Source: Bathynomus jamesi
Lineage: Eukaryota > Arthropoda > Malacostraca > Isopoda > Cirolanidae
Direction: 5' to 3'
Assembly (NCBI GenBank): GCA_023014485.1
Contig: JAJOZX010000197.1
Coordinates: 1,023,001 to 1,087,000 of the forward strand
Length of the DNA stretch: 64,000 bases
The position numbers and the translations under genes were made by a program. This document shows positions 8,401 to 19,399 of this stretch, piece by piece. The notes beneath the pieces were generated by a model. It ran no database searches and was not told the DNA's origin. It was given only the letters and a program-made list of their open reading frames with translations. Positions within the stretch are counted from its first letter, which is position 1, and each line of letters opens with the position of its first letter.

Positions 8401-10346
8401 TGAATTTATGATGGTTTTTGAACGGCGGTTCAGGATCGACCTGCGGTCGACCCCTCTGCAGCATCCCGCCTCATTTGCGGGATTTGGTGAAGGAGAGAAT
8501 TAGTTTACGATCTCTTCCTACCCTCAGAGCTGGGCAGTATTTAAATACATTTGTATTTAAATACGTATTTAAATACATTTGTGTATTTAAAACTGTATTT
8601 ATAAATACATTGTTTTTCATGTATTTAAATACAGTATTTAAATACTTTAATGAGTATTTAAATACAATGTATTTAAATACTCAAAATATAAAAATGTAAA
8701 TACTTTTACTGGTTTAATACACGTTCTGTACTAGCACAGTACGACGCGTCGACAGTGTAGTACAGCATGGTTCATGTTTCAACGTGTCAGTTCAATCCGT
8801 TGTGTGCCACTCTTAGTCGAAAGCGGTTGATTTCTTTATCGTGTGCGTGTCATGGCTTAGTGAATTAGTGAATGCATATGTTAAAATTTGTATGTATTTA
8901 AAATGTATTTACAAATGTATTTAAATACAATTGATGTATTTTGTATTTAGTATCTAAATACATTCGTAAAATGTATTTAGTATTTAGTATTTAAATACAT
9001 TTCTCCCATGTATTTAGTATTTAGTATTTAAATACATTCAATGTATTTATTGCCCAGCTCTGCCTACCCTCATAGCCAGCCACGCATGGCTGATCAGGGA
9101 ATTTACACAAGAATATGTCGACATGATTCTTGAAATTATTCAAGAGGTCCCCCAGTTTGGGGCCTCGTATTCTGGTATTCTGAGGGTATTTTCCATCCTC
9201 GTTTACATGGTCCTCTGTCCCACCGCAGTTGAGACAATACAGATTCTGCTTCATCTCTCATTCCAGTGTGTTTTTATTTCATTTCTACGATTAGGGACAC
9301 AACCCTCGGGTATTTTACATACGTATATTATTATGTACAGTTCGCGTCTTCCTTCCAGGGAATAATGTTTCGGGGAATGTATAGTCGAGACCTGTAGTCT
9401 TCGCCTTTTCTTTATCTTAGACGTAAAAGTCCTTTGTTTGGCTTATATGTTTGCAATATCTCGTTGTCTGTATGAGCTTGTGAGTACTGAGCAATACTCA
9501 GTTATTGGTAGGACTAAATTCTTCCATAATTTTAGGATGATGTTTGCTTTTCTGCTGCGGAAACTCCTCCAGGCAATTCCCATTACTTTTCTAGTTATTG
9601 TGATTTTAATGTTATGGTGCTCTCTGAATTCTGCATCCGATGACATTATTACTCCAAGATCCCTGACTCGTGGGTTTGGTGTTATCTGTTTGGTTTGCAG
9701 TGTTTTGTACTCTTTATTCTGTAGCACCCTGTTGTTACCATATTATATGAGTTGGAATTTTTCTTCGTTGAACTTCATATTGTTGCCTTATGTTCACTTG
9801 AATAATGTTTCAAAGTCATTTTGTAATTTTCCTGTCACATTCGTTCGACATCTTGCATATCTTTGCGAAACATGATACAATACTATCATTAATATCTGCA
9901 TCAATATCTACAATCATTATTATGAACAGCAAGGGAACTAATACTGTACCTTGTGGGAGAGAGCTGACAAACTTCTGAGACTTCAGATTTGACTCCACTT
10001 ACTACCACTCTTTGTGTCATTATGGTCGGAAAATTAAATACCATCGTCCAAATTTCCCAGTAATCCTTGTATTCTTAAGTTTGTGTACTATATATTACAT
10101 CTATATTTTGACCTCGACACAATGTTTCCAGTATTTTCTCTCGATGGTTTAATAACTGTGATAGGCATGATCTTCCAGCCCTGAAGCCATGCTGATTCGG
10201 ACTAAATAAATTCTTTTCTTGTAAGTATTAGGCAATTTTGCCTCTAATTACAAGCTGCAACCACTTTATACAGTAAGATGGGAGGCGAGAGCTAATGGCC
10301 GATAGTTCTTAGGCATTGCCCTATTACTTCCTTTGAATAAGGGGGA
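8401..10346 (-). pseudogene. CR1/Jockey-like LINE, reverse transcriptase remnant
   Basis: This antisense LINE is truncated at its 5' side by a (TA)n tract. Reading the minus strand from 10346: a piece with VPLFKGSNRAMPKNYRPLAL-like sense, then SPNQHGFRAGRSCLSQLL near 10190, the LPQGTVLVPLLFI block near 9940, and a C-terminal region at 9727-9443 with RVRDLGVIMSSDAEF and LPITEYCSVL. The tail domain at 9254-9070 includes FLCKFPDQPCVAGYEGR. Frames are broken several times and the FADD catalytic block is damaged. A hAT MITE (8525-9062) interrupts the 3' end. Confidence 0.82.
8525..9062. mobile_element. hAT-type MITE with GTATTTAAATAC arrays and perfect 8-bp duplication
   Basis: The ends are CAGAGCTGGGCAGTATTTAA on the left and TTATTGCCCAGCTCTG on the right, so the first 12 bases are perfectly inverted. 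The flanks are CCTACCCT at 8517-8524 and 9063-9070. The first and last 170 or so bases are dense in GTATTTAAATAC-type palindromes. The centre (about 8700-8880) is unrelated single-copy-looking sequence without an ORF. It lies in the 3' end of an antisense LINE. Confidence 0.92.
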
Positions 10347-10359
10347 CGATGTTCGCGTT

Positions 10360-10361
<2 letters not shown>

Positions 10362-10400
<39 letters not shown>
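10362..10400. repeat. (TA)n microsatellite
   Basis: About 39 bases of TA lie between two antisense LINE fragments. Confidence 0.9.
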
Positions 10401-10410
<10 letters not shown>

Positions 10411-10421
<11 letters not shown>

Positions 10422-10556
10422 TTGACCTCGTTGCAGTTCCGTGCGTTGGTCTCTCTTCACACGAAAGTCAAGCTAGTGGAGGAGCGAGTTCTCTTGCGTT
10501 CTCCACCGCACATACCCAGGTACACTCGGCTCATCTGGTACCGTCCTGAGCCATAT
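10411..10556 (-). mobile_element. LINE 3'-end fragment
   Basis: The plus-strand text resembles 29220-29360, including GTTGGTCTCTCTTCACACG and CGGCTCATCTGGTAC. It is therefore the antisense 3' end of the same LINE family, here only about 145 bp and ending in TA repeats. Confidence 0.75.
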
Positions 10557-10577
10557 ATATATATATACACTGCATAT

Positions 10578-11871
10578 ATATTTGAATTTGAATTGAATTG
10601 AATAACCTTTATTAATAATAAAATAAATACATTTGTTTCAATTTACAATGGCATGAATAATTGTGAAGCTCGACTATTTATTTTACTTAATTTGGCCCTT
10701 AAGCTTTAGGCTTTACGGGGCTCTTATTAAAAATAAACAGCTAGTTGTTATTAATTAATAATAAATAAATAAATAAGTATTATTAATAGTTAAAACATGT
10801 ATTAATCTTAAATTATCACTACTGACATGACAAATACAAGGTCACCATTGAAGGCACTATACCAATACCATACAAAGAAACCAATATTATACATGAGAGA
10901 TAAGAACTGAACAATCCCAAGAAATGTGTTTTTAATACTAGATTAACACGAAATTAATAATTAGTAAACAATAGTAATGGACATTAATCCTAGATTTTTG
11001 TTAGTATGCCATTAATAATCGGGATTTCAACTTGGTTTTAAACAAATTTACATTCACAATATTTTTTATATCGGCATTTAAGTCATTCCATAGTTTCAAT
11101 CCATTGAAAATGGGTAGTTTTTGAGATGAAGACAATCTAAATTGAGGTACAACAAGCTTTGATCTATTTCTGGTCTGATACGAGTGGATTTCTTGATGAG
11201 TTACAAAATATCTATTTGCCCATTGTAAATTAATGATTTTGTTCTTACACTCGTAAATAAAAATAAAATGTGCCACTTTGGTTATATCATTGAGCTTTAG
11301 TAGGTTTAGCTCTTTAAATAATGCACTAGAGTGATCAAGGAAATCAGCATCAGCTAATAACCTTATTGCTCTTTTTTGGGGTGACAAAGATACCATTTAA
11401 TGCGTTGTTAGTGGAGTTTCCCCAAACAAGGGTGCATTACATTATACAGTATAAGGAAGAACAAGAGTATGATAAAGAGTCAATAAAACTTGTTTAGAGA
11501 CTACATTTCTAAGTTTAAACATTATAGCAACGCTTCTTGAAATCATCTTCGCGATATAATTTACATGATCATTGCAAATTCTTATCTAGCATTGCACCAA
11601 GAAATTTTGTTACAGTACACTCCTTTATGGCGATTTCATTAACATTAAGTTCATCAAGATATACATTTCTTTATTAGTAAAAATCATGAAATTTGTTTTA
11701 CTGGTATTTAGGAAGAGTTTATTGGTGGTCAACCATTTCATTACACTGATGAATTCTGAATTAAATATATTCTTAACTGAATTAACATCTTTACAAGAAA
11801 AAAAGACAGTTGTATCATCTGCAAACATCATGAAGTTCAGTATATCAGATGAACGTGGAAGGTCATTTATA
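10578..11871 (-). pseudogene. LINE reverse transcriptase, 3' part (second antisense LINE)
   Basis: This is the 3' half of an antisense LINE whose 5' half continues at 14171 beyond a transposon insertion. Minus-strand reading gives YINDLPRSSDILNFMMFADD with the catalytic FADD block at about 11830. A thumb-like region follows, then a C-terminal block at 11396-11001 (residues such as FNGLKLWNDLNADIKNI). The end is a (TTGAA)n-like tail near 10578. A sense copy of the same 3' end is at 40395-41492. Several frameshifts are present. Confidence 0.82.
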
Positions 11872-12017
11872 TACAGGGTGTACATAAAGTCAGGATCTAT
11901 TTTTGTGAAATAATTATTTTTTTCTATTTTTCTTTACATGATTTACATGAGGAAGATTTCCCTCGACGAAGTGCTGTGTGTGCTGATCTCGTAGAACAAA
12001 TCTGGAGTGATAATTAA

Positions 12018-12689
12018 ATGGACAACATTCTCTTTAGTGATGAAGCCACTTTCCATACGTGTGGAAAAGTAAATCGCCATAACTGTCGAATTTGGGCAGA
12101 TGAAAGACCGAATGATTTCGTCCAAAATTGGGAAAGAGACTCACCTGAAGTTAATGTCTGGATGGGTTTAACAAAATCTAAGGTTTATGGTCCTTTTTTC
12201 TTTGCTGAAGCTACAGTTACGGGGCTTATTTATCTGGACATGTTGCAGCAATTCCTTGAACCTCAGCTGATTGGGGATAGGATTGTTAGTACCGTCGTCT
12301 ATCAACATGATGGTGCTCCTTGTCACTATGCCAAAATTGTTCAGGATTATCTAAATGGACGTTTTCCAAATCGCTGGATCGGACGCGGAAGCAACCAAAG
12401 ACCTTGGCCAGCGAGATCACCAGATTTAACCCCTTTAGATTTCTTTGCATGGGGCTTTATCAAATCGCACGTCTATCAGACGAAGATTATGAGTCTTGAA
12501 AACTTACGTACACGTATACGAACTGCTGCAGATAACATAACCCCGCAAATGCTCCAGAATGTGTTTAGAAATGCTGCCGAACGATTTGAGCTGTGCAGGG
12601 ATACTGATGGGCTAACGAAAATTGGATTAACTTTTAACTTAATATTGTTTTGCCGGCATGCTAACTCTGCGAGGCTGCCAAAAGATTAA
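12018..12689 (+). pseudogene. Mariner-like transposase, catalytic part, first copy
   Basis: Most of a DDD catalytic domain is open from ATG 12018. The residues are D in LFSDEATFHT, D in YQHDGAPCHYAK and D in SPDLTPLDFFAWG, with 42 residues between the last two. This is close to the DD41D-like relatives at 6841 and 15090. The DNA-binding N-terminus is deleted, since the terminal repeat is followed almost directly by mid-gene sequence. After about 12611 (Asp-Gly codons) the frame runs into the viral insert and ends by chance at 12689. The genuine C-terminus is found in the second copy after the insert. Confidence 0.88.
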
Positions 12690-12799
12690 TAGCTACATGG
12701 TCTAAATTAATGGGTTAGGTTAAAAAATACCATGAGTCATCCACGCATTATGACGTCAGTATGTAACCTAACACCTTATCCCCCACCAGAAGCAGCAAA

Positions 12800-12830
12800 A
12801 ACTCGCGTAGGTAATACTAGCACGCGAGTT
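12800..12830 (-). other. CRESS-DNA virus replication-origin stem-loop
   Basis: A perfect 9-bp stem (AACTCGCGT at 12800-12808 with ACGCGAGTT at 12822-12830) encloses a 13-nt loop. The minus-strand loop is GCTAGTATTACCT, containing TAGTATTAC, the nonanucleotide that CRESS-virus Rep proteins nick to start rolling-circle replication. The nonanucleotide is on the same strand as the capsid gene, as in cyclovirus-type genomes. The hairpin lies about 75 bases past the capsid stop. The stem shows no mismatch. Confidence 0.92.
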
Positions 12831-12903
12831 GCTTTTGAAGATCTAAAAATAGAATATGACTCATCATGGAAAAATGAAAAATTTGCAGTTTTTGTTTTAT
12901 TTC

Positions 12904-12909
12904 TTTATT
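12904..12909 (-). terminator. Poly(A) signal overlapping the capsid stop
   Basis: Minus-strand AATAAA overlaps the TAA stop of the capsid remnant, a compact arrangement common in small ssDNA virus genomes. Confidence 0.6.
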
Positions 12910-13609
12910 GTTTTATACCATACAGCTTAACATAAAATACAATTCGATTAACATATGTAAATGCATACTCATTTTTTTGAGATCCGTCAGGTATATTTAC
13001 CAACATAAATATGACCTAATGGTTTAGATAAATCATTCGTTGATATCATAATTAAAGTATTAGGGAATTGGGCAGTAACCTGTTCACCTAATTCACACAC
13101 GTGCTTAAGTCTACGATACATTCTAAACTCTTTAAAAGGTTAGTACCACTTTGTTCTTGGATGATGCATTACTTGCTCTGCACTATGAGAGGAGTCAAGA
13201 TTAGGTTCAAACAAACACAATGTGGAACAATTAAATATGGAGATGGTGATATCCCTACATTAGGTCCCTCTATCCTTTCCCTACCCTCCTTCTTACGACT
13301 TAATGAATCTTCATAATTAATAACATATCCAGACATATTCAATTCTGGAATACAATGGAATGATACACCTGTTACTTGATAATAATTAAATTTTAAAATG
13401 GTAGATTTAGCCTCATTAGTTAAAAGATCCAAACACAAGGTATAATATCCATCTGCATTAACATCAAAAGTATTTTTAGACAAATAAACAAATTTCATTG
13501 AAGCTTTAAATATCTTCTCCTTTGAACGCCTTCTAACAATCTTTCGAGGAAAAGTCCGAACAAACTTCCTTCTTCGATTATGATGACGAAAGTAACCACG
13601 ACGATACAT
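12905..13609 (-). pseudogene. CRESS-DNA virus capsid gene remnant
   Basis: It would encode a jelly-roll capsid protein of about 234 residues, a usual length for circovirus/cyclovirus-like capsids. From ATG 13609 the N-terminus is very rich in Arg and Lys over about 30 residues (MYRRGYFRHHNRRRKF), the typical DNA-binding, nuclear-targeting arm. A beta-strand-like block KFNYYQVTGVSFHCIP follows near residue 75. The gene is broken: a frameshift near 13170-13200, an in-frame TAA at 13140-13142 and a frameshift near 12988. The conserved-looking last strand lies just before the stop at 12905-12907. No functional protein is expected from the sequence as given. Unlike the surrounding DNA it has no match to transposon proteins. 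Capsids diverge fast, so the assignment to a virus genus stays open. Confidence 0.82.
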
Positions 13610-13684
13610 CTTGAACAGTAATTAATACACGTCAATCCGAAGCAATTGCAATGAAGAGAATGAAGTTTAAACAATTTGTGGGTC

Positions 13685-13692
13685 TATTTATA
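13685..13692 (-). promoter_or_regulatory. TATA box upstream of the capsid remnant
   Basis: TATAAATA on the minus strand lies 76 bases upstream of the capsid ATG, at the normal distance for a viral late-type promoter. Inferred only from motif and position. Confidence 0.55.
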
Positions 13693-13746
13693 GATTCTGT
13701 TTACGTCATGTTATGACAAGAATCCTATCCCCTTAGAATCCACCAG

Positions 13747-14070
13747 ATGGAACCCTTGTCACTATGCCAAAATTGTTCAGGATTATCTAAATGGACGTTT
13801 TCCAAATCGCTGGATCGGACGCGGAAGCAACCAAAGACCTTGGCCAGCGAGATCACCAGATTTAACCCCTTTAGATTTCTTTGCATGGGGCTTTATCAAA
13901 TCGCACGTCTATCAGACGAAGATTACGAGCCTTGAAAACTTACGTACACGTATACGAACTGCTGCAGATAACATAACCCCGCAAAGCTCCAGAATGTGTT
14001 TAGAAATGCTGCGGAACGATTTGAGCTGTGCGGGGATACTGATGGGCGTCACGTCGAATCCTACTCTTAA
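13747..14070 (+). pseudogene. Mariner-like transposase C-terminus, second (duplicated) copy
   Basis: Bases 13752-14045 repeat 12317-12611 almost exactly, with a few substitutions and a one-base deletion in AAAGCTCC. They cover the third catalytic Asp block and beyond. Unlike the first copy, this one continues into the true C-terminus (Asp-Gly-Arg-His-Val-Glu-Ser and a TAA near 14070) and the right arm of the element. The pair therefore flanks the viral segment as a long direct repeat. Confidence 0.9.
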
Positions 14071-14170
14071 TTATTTAATAAATGTTACCACTTTATCATT
14101 TTATGATTGAATTCCATATAATTTCCAAGTGCTTCACAAAAATAGATCCTGACTTTATGTACACCCTGTG

Positions 14171-14841
14171 TAATAAAAATAACAGTGGACCCAGAACTGA
14201 GCCCTGTGGCACACCATGTTTGACAAGCGCTTTAGTTGAGCAAAACTTGTTTACTGATACAAAATGATATCTATTGGACAAGTAACTTTTAAACAATCAC
14301 TGATTGCTCCTCTAAAGCCGTAAATATATAATTTATTAAGTAGAATATTATGGTCTATTTTCTATTACATCAAACGCCTTATACAAATCCATAAATATTG
14401 ATATCATTATTTCTTTGTTCTCCTAAACTATATTTACATTTTCCATAAGATTTAAAATAGCCATTTCCGTTGTTTTATTATTACGGAAGCCATATTGATT
14501 TGGAGATAATAAATTGTAGAATTCTAAATATCGCTGCATTCTATTTTTTACAATTTTTTCAAAAACTTTGCTGAACACAGATAATGAACACACTGGCCTG
14601 TAATTTGTTGCTAGTGTAAGATCACCCCCTTAAAAAGGAGTGTTATACAACCAGTTTTTAGCATTGATGGGAATATTCCTTTGGAAATACTTTGATTGAT
14701 AATTTTAGCCAAAGTTACAGATATCTTATCTTTAACAAGTTTCAATATAGGTACAGGAATGTTATGAATGTTATTTTTTGTATTTTTTAATTTACCGATA
14801 ATATTCCGGACCTCAGTAGAGGTAGCAGGAACAAAAGAAAA

Positions 14842-14845
<4 letters not shown>
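14171..14845 (-). pseudogene. LINE reverse transcriptase, 5' part (second antisense LINE)
   Basis: This continues the LINE at 10578-11871 across the mariner-like insertion. Minus-strand reading gives STEVRNIIGKLKNTKNN and FPSMLKTGCITLLFK at 14820-14640, a fingers region around YGFRNN near 14490, and FKSYLSNRYHFVSVNKF with GVPQGSVLGPLLFLL at 14290-14175. Stops and frameshifts occur between blocks. The 5' end is lost at a (TA)n tract (14845-14881); ORF1 and the endonuclease are absent. Confidence 0.82.

Positions 14846-14887
<42 letters not shown>
14845..14887. repeat. (TA)n microsatellite
   Basis: TA repeats join the truncated LINE to the next mariner-like element, whose left end starts at 14888. 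Confidence 0.9.
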
Positions 14888-16955
<2,068 letters not shown>

Positions 16956-16956
16956 T

Positions 16957-16979
16957 ATATATATATATATATATATACA

Positions 16980-17022
<43 letters not shown>
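16957..17022. repeat. (TA)n microsatellite
   Basis: Two TA arrays separated by TACAGTATA follow the Ginger-like right end. Confidence 0.9.
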
Positions 17023-17028
<6 letters not shown>

Positions 17029-17029
17029 C

Positions 17030-17590
17030 ACCTTTAAAATGTTCCGCGCAATGCTTCAGCATTTCACGAAGGTCAAGCTTGTCGCCCCTCCTCTCGAGTT
17101 GGCCTGGTGAAGTAGTGAGTTTGTTTCTTGTACTCTCCACCTCACATAGCCAGGTCGGGGATTGTTCTAAGCCAGACGTCTAATCTTCTTTCGAAGATGT
17201 CCACTGCAATACCACTCGTGTTTCTTAGGTCTTTGGGCAATTGATTAAACAGTTTTGGTCCTCTCACAACAAAACCATTTTCTTTCAGAGTTAAAGATGT
17301 TCCCTGTCTAGCCTTTAATTTGGGAACACGACACAGTCTTCCTTTTCTACTTTCCATTGTTGTTTGGGGAGTTACAGGGCTCAGAGTAAGATTAGGGACT
17401 AGTTTCTCCATTATTTTCCAAGTGTAAATAATGGTGCATCTCTCTCTCTCCTCCTTTCCAGTGAATATAGGTTTAATTCGCGTAACCTTTCTCAGTAGTT
17501 CAGTACTTTGCACCCCTTGATCTTGGCTGTGAAGCTTCTCTGAATCCCTTCTAGTTGTCTAATGTCTTCTTTTTTATATGAGCATGGGTA
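17030..17590 (-). pseudogene. LINE 3' end (RT C-terminal domain and tail)
   Basis: This antisense copy is cut at its 5' side by TA repeats. From about 17575 the minus strand reads an RT tail with KEERERCTIIYTWKIMEKL, RRVPKLKARQGTS-like sequence and VVRGPKLFNQLPKDLRN (near 17240), then a C-terminal piece with RLDVWLRTIPD. The family normally continues into a PGVPGYVRW motif. Here the frame ends early at 17142. Relatives are at 26304, 29215, 10411, 18507 and 58636. Confidence 0.85.
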
Positions 17591-18264
17591 TATATATATA
17601 TAATTTTGCTTTTCAAATAGGACTGCAGGCCAACAAATACATATTTATTTAACTGAAATGCAAAAATGTGTTCTTCTTCTTGACTGCAAACTTAGTAAAC
17701 AAAATTAAATTAAAAATGCACGATATTATTTACTTCGCATATTTATTATCTAATTCTTTATCTATATATCGATTGATCATCTATCTGTTTAGCTGATTAT
17801 AGCGTACAACAATTTCGGAAAGAAGTTCGCCTAGAAACAATTTCTAAAAAGCGTGAAAAATTACTAAATGGTAATATTCTGGATTTCTTCCAATATTTTA
17901 TTGCTTTGTTAATCAAAAAAAATAATAATAATAATTTTTTTTATGTTTTAGGAATTTTTAGCTTACTAGTCGAACTTTTTTCCGCAAATGTAAATTGTAT
18001 CCTGGTTACAAACAACTTTACAGTAGTAACGATCAATTGCGAAAATCTAAAAAAAAAAATTTATTTAACAAACTTGTTTTTTATATCATTTGTGTGTGAG
18101 TGGGGAGATATTTGCTGTGTGTATACACAAATTACGTAAAAGGGGTATTTTTGCATGTACGTATGCGTATGTATGTATGTATGTTTGTATTTTTGTGTGA
18201 GTATAGAACGCATTATGCATTTACACTGGCAGTGTGTTCGTAATGCTAATTTTTATCATTGTTC

Positions 18265-18307
<43 letters not shown>

Positions 18308-18506
18308 CACGTTTATACATCCGACGTGCGCACATATATGTAATGTTCTTGCATTTAACAGATGTCGTGTAATGAGTTTTAATTATATTTAATTCTATTT
18401 AATTCTATTCTGTATTCTATATATTTAATATAACTTATACTGTACATTTGAAGGTCTCCATCAATCACACACACACATACATACACACACACTTATACTA
18501 CATATA
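17591..18506. other. AT-rich stretch with GT microsatellites, no recognised gene
   Basis: It holds a (TATG)n run near 18167-18190, (TG)n at 18266-18301 and (CA)n near 18467-18491. Open frames here are low-complexity. Nothing was recognised as a gene or transposon. Confidence 0.6.
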
Positions 18507-18657
18507 CACCTTTCAACCTTTCAAATGTTCCGTGCGATGATTCCTCATTTCACGAAGGTCAAGCTTGTCGCCCCTCCTCTCGAATTGGCCTGGTGAAGTA
18601 GGGAGTTGGTTTCTTGTACTCTCCATTTCACATAGTCAGGTACGCCCGGCTCATCTA
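18507..18657 (-). mobile_element. LINE 3'-tail fragment
   Basis: It matches the antisense LINE tail at 17040-17155 (shared TTTCACGAAGGTCAAGCTTG and TTGGCCTGGTGAAGTAG). It ends in the CGGCTCATCT motif also seen at 10531 and 29340. Confidence 0.8.
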
Positions 18658-18664
18658 TATATAT

Positions 18665-18746
18665 GCGCCTCGGTGGTGTAGTGGTTAGCGTCGCTGACTA
18701 CGAATCTATCGGCCCCGGGATCGAGACCCGGTGACGGCAGGCGGCG
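18665..18746 (+). repeat. tRNA-derived SINE head, tRNA-Arg(ACG)-like
   Basis: It begins GCGCCTCGGTGGTGTAGTGG, giving an A box (TGGTGTAGTGGTTAG), and has a B box GGGATCGAGACCC at 18717-18729. Between them, GACTACGAATC resembles the anticodon arm of tRNA-Arg with anticodon ACG. The 3' acceptor strand does not pair well, and non-tRNA sequence follows to about 18800, so a SINE or tRNA pseudogene is more likely than a working tRNA gene. Confidence 0.7.
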
Positions 18747-18807
18747 CGTAACAAAAACCCAACTGTTCATCCTTTCACACAATAAAGAAATTAGTTGATA
18801 GATAAAT

Positions 18808-18875
18808 GGGTACCCGGGTAGGCCAGTGGTTAAGACGCTGGGCTGCTGGTGGGGCGTGGTTCGGATTGCACATTA
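18808..18875 (+). repeat. Second tRNA-like SINE head
   Basis: GGGTACCCGGGTAGGCCAGT continues into an A box (TAGGCCAGTGGTTAAGACG). GGTTCGGATTGCA at 18858-18870 is a B box. The sequence between differs from the neighbour at 18665, so this is a different tRNA-derived family placed about 60 bases downstream in the same direction. A (TC)n(AC)n tail follows near 18918-18955. Confidence 0.6.
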
Positions 18876-18914
18876 AACTGTAGGTCTAAGGTAGAATGAC
18901 ACGCTTGACCTTCG

Positions 18915-18952
<38 letters not shown>

Positions 18953-19350
18953 ACTGTACATTTTCACATAGTGAATACTCACCTTTTCACGGATTCTTAC
19001 CTTTAATGATAATTTTATCTACTGACCAACACTCGATATGTTTCGGGAAATATCAATGAATTGACCGAGTTTTTTTTCCTTTATTAAATTCCAATGTTTA
19101 ATATCTTAAAAGAGAATATACTGTACAGATTGTATATAAATTTCATAGCTTTTCAAATCGAATTTAAAAAAAAAAAATAAGAGTATTAATTTTTGAAAAG
19201 CTAATTACTGTTAAGTGCTTTGATTTGACAACTTCTTCAAGTGGCTCTCGTCCGTCTCTTCGGGGAATTTTTCAGAATTAATTGCGTTTTCATTTGATAA
19301 ACGTGTTATTGGAATTGGTCTTTGAAAGCTATGAAGAAGATGTACGTATA

Positions 19351-19399
<49 letters not shown>

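Larger units (their letters stand above)
12612..13746 (-). mobile_element. Endogenous CRESS-DNA virus segment (capsid gene plus origin)
   Basis: This is about 1.13 kb of non-transposon DNA between two copies of the mariner transposase end. On the minus strand it holds, in order, a TATA box (13685-13692), a capsid-like gene (13609-12905), an overlapping AATAAA and an origin hairpin (12830-12800). This is the core of a circular Rep-encoding ssDNA virus genome. No Rep motif was found, so about half of a typical genome is missing. The segment beyond the origin (12612-12799) has no assigned function; it contains an inverted pair GGGTTAGGTT/AACCTAAC and a TGACGTCA. Viral origin is inferred from the capsid and origin together. 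Confidence 0.85.
11874..14168 (+). mobile_element. Mariner-like element carrying a viral insert
   Basis: The 36-bp terminal repeats are perfect (CAGGGTGTACATAAAGTCAG and on) at 11874 and 14168. The left flank is TA; the right flank is TG, a likely mutated duplication. Insertion split the LINE between the codons for GPLLFLL and YINDLP. Inside are a 5'-deleted transposase (12018-12611), about 1.1 kb of CRESS virus-derived DNA (12612-13746), a second copy of the transposase 3' third (13747-14070) and the right arm. With both ends present, the whole composite could in principle be moved in trans. Confidence 0.9.

Noticed and set aside
9438..9875. 145-codon plus-strand frame with hydrophobic segments
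   Set aside because: It is the shadow of the antisense LINE reverse transcriptase on the other strand.
12612..12799. Possible Rep gene remnant beyond the origin
   Set aside because: No rolling-circle or helicase motif was found in any frame; only an inverted CCTAA-type pair and TGACGTCA.
12732..12935. 67-codon plus-strand frame across the viral origin hairpin
   Set aside because: It crosses the origin stem-loop and the capsid 3' end on the other strand and shows no Rep motif. It is most likely a chance frame.
18665..18746. Functional tRNA-Arg gene
   Set aside because: A and B boxes are present, but the acceptor stem does not pair and SINE-like body sequence follows.
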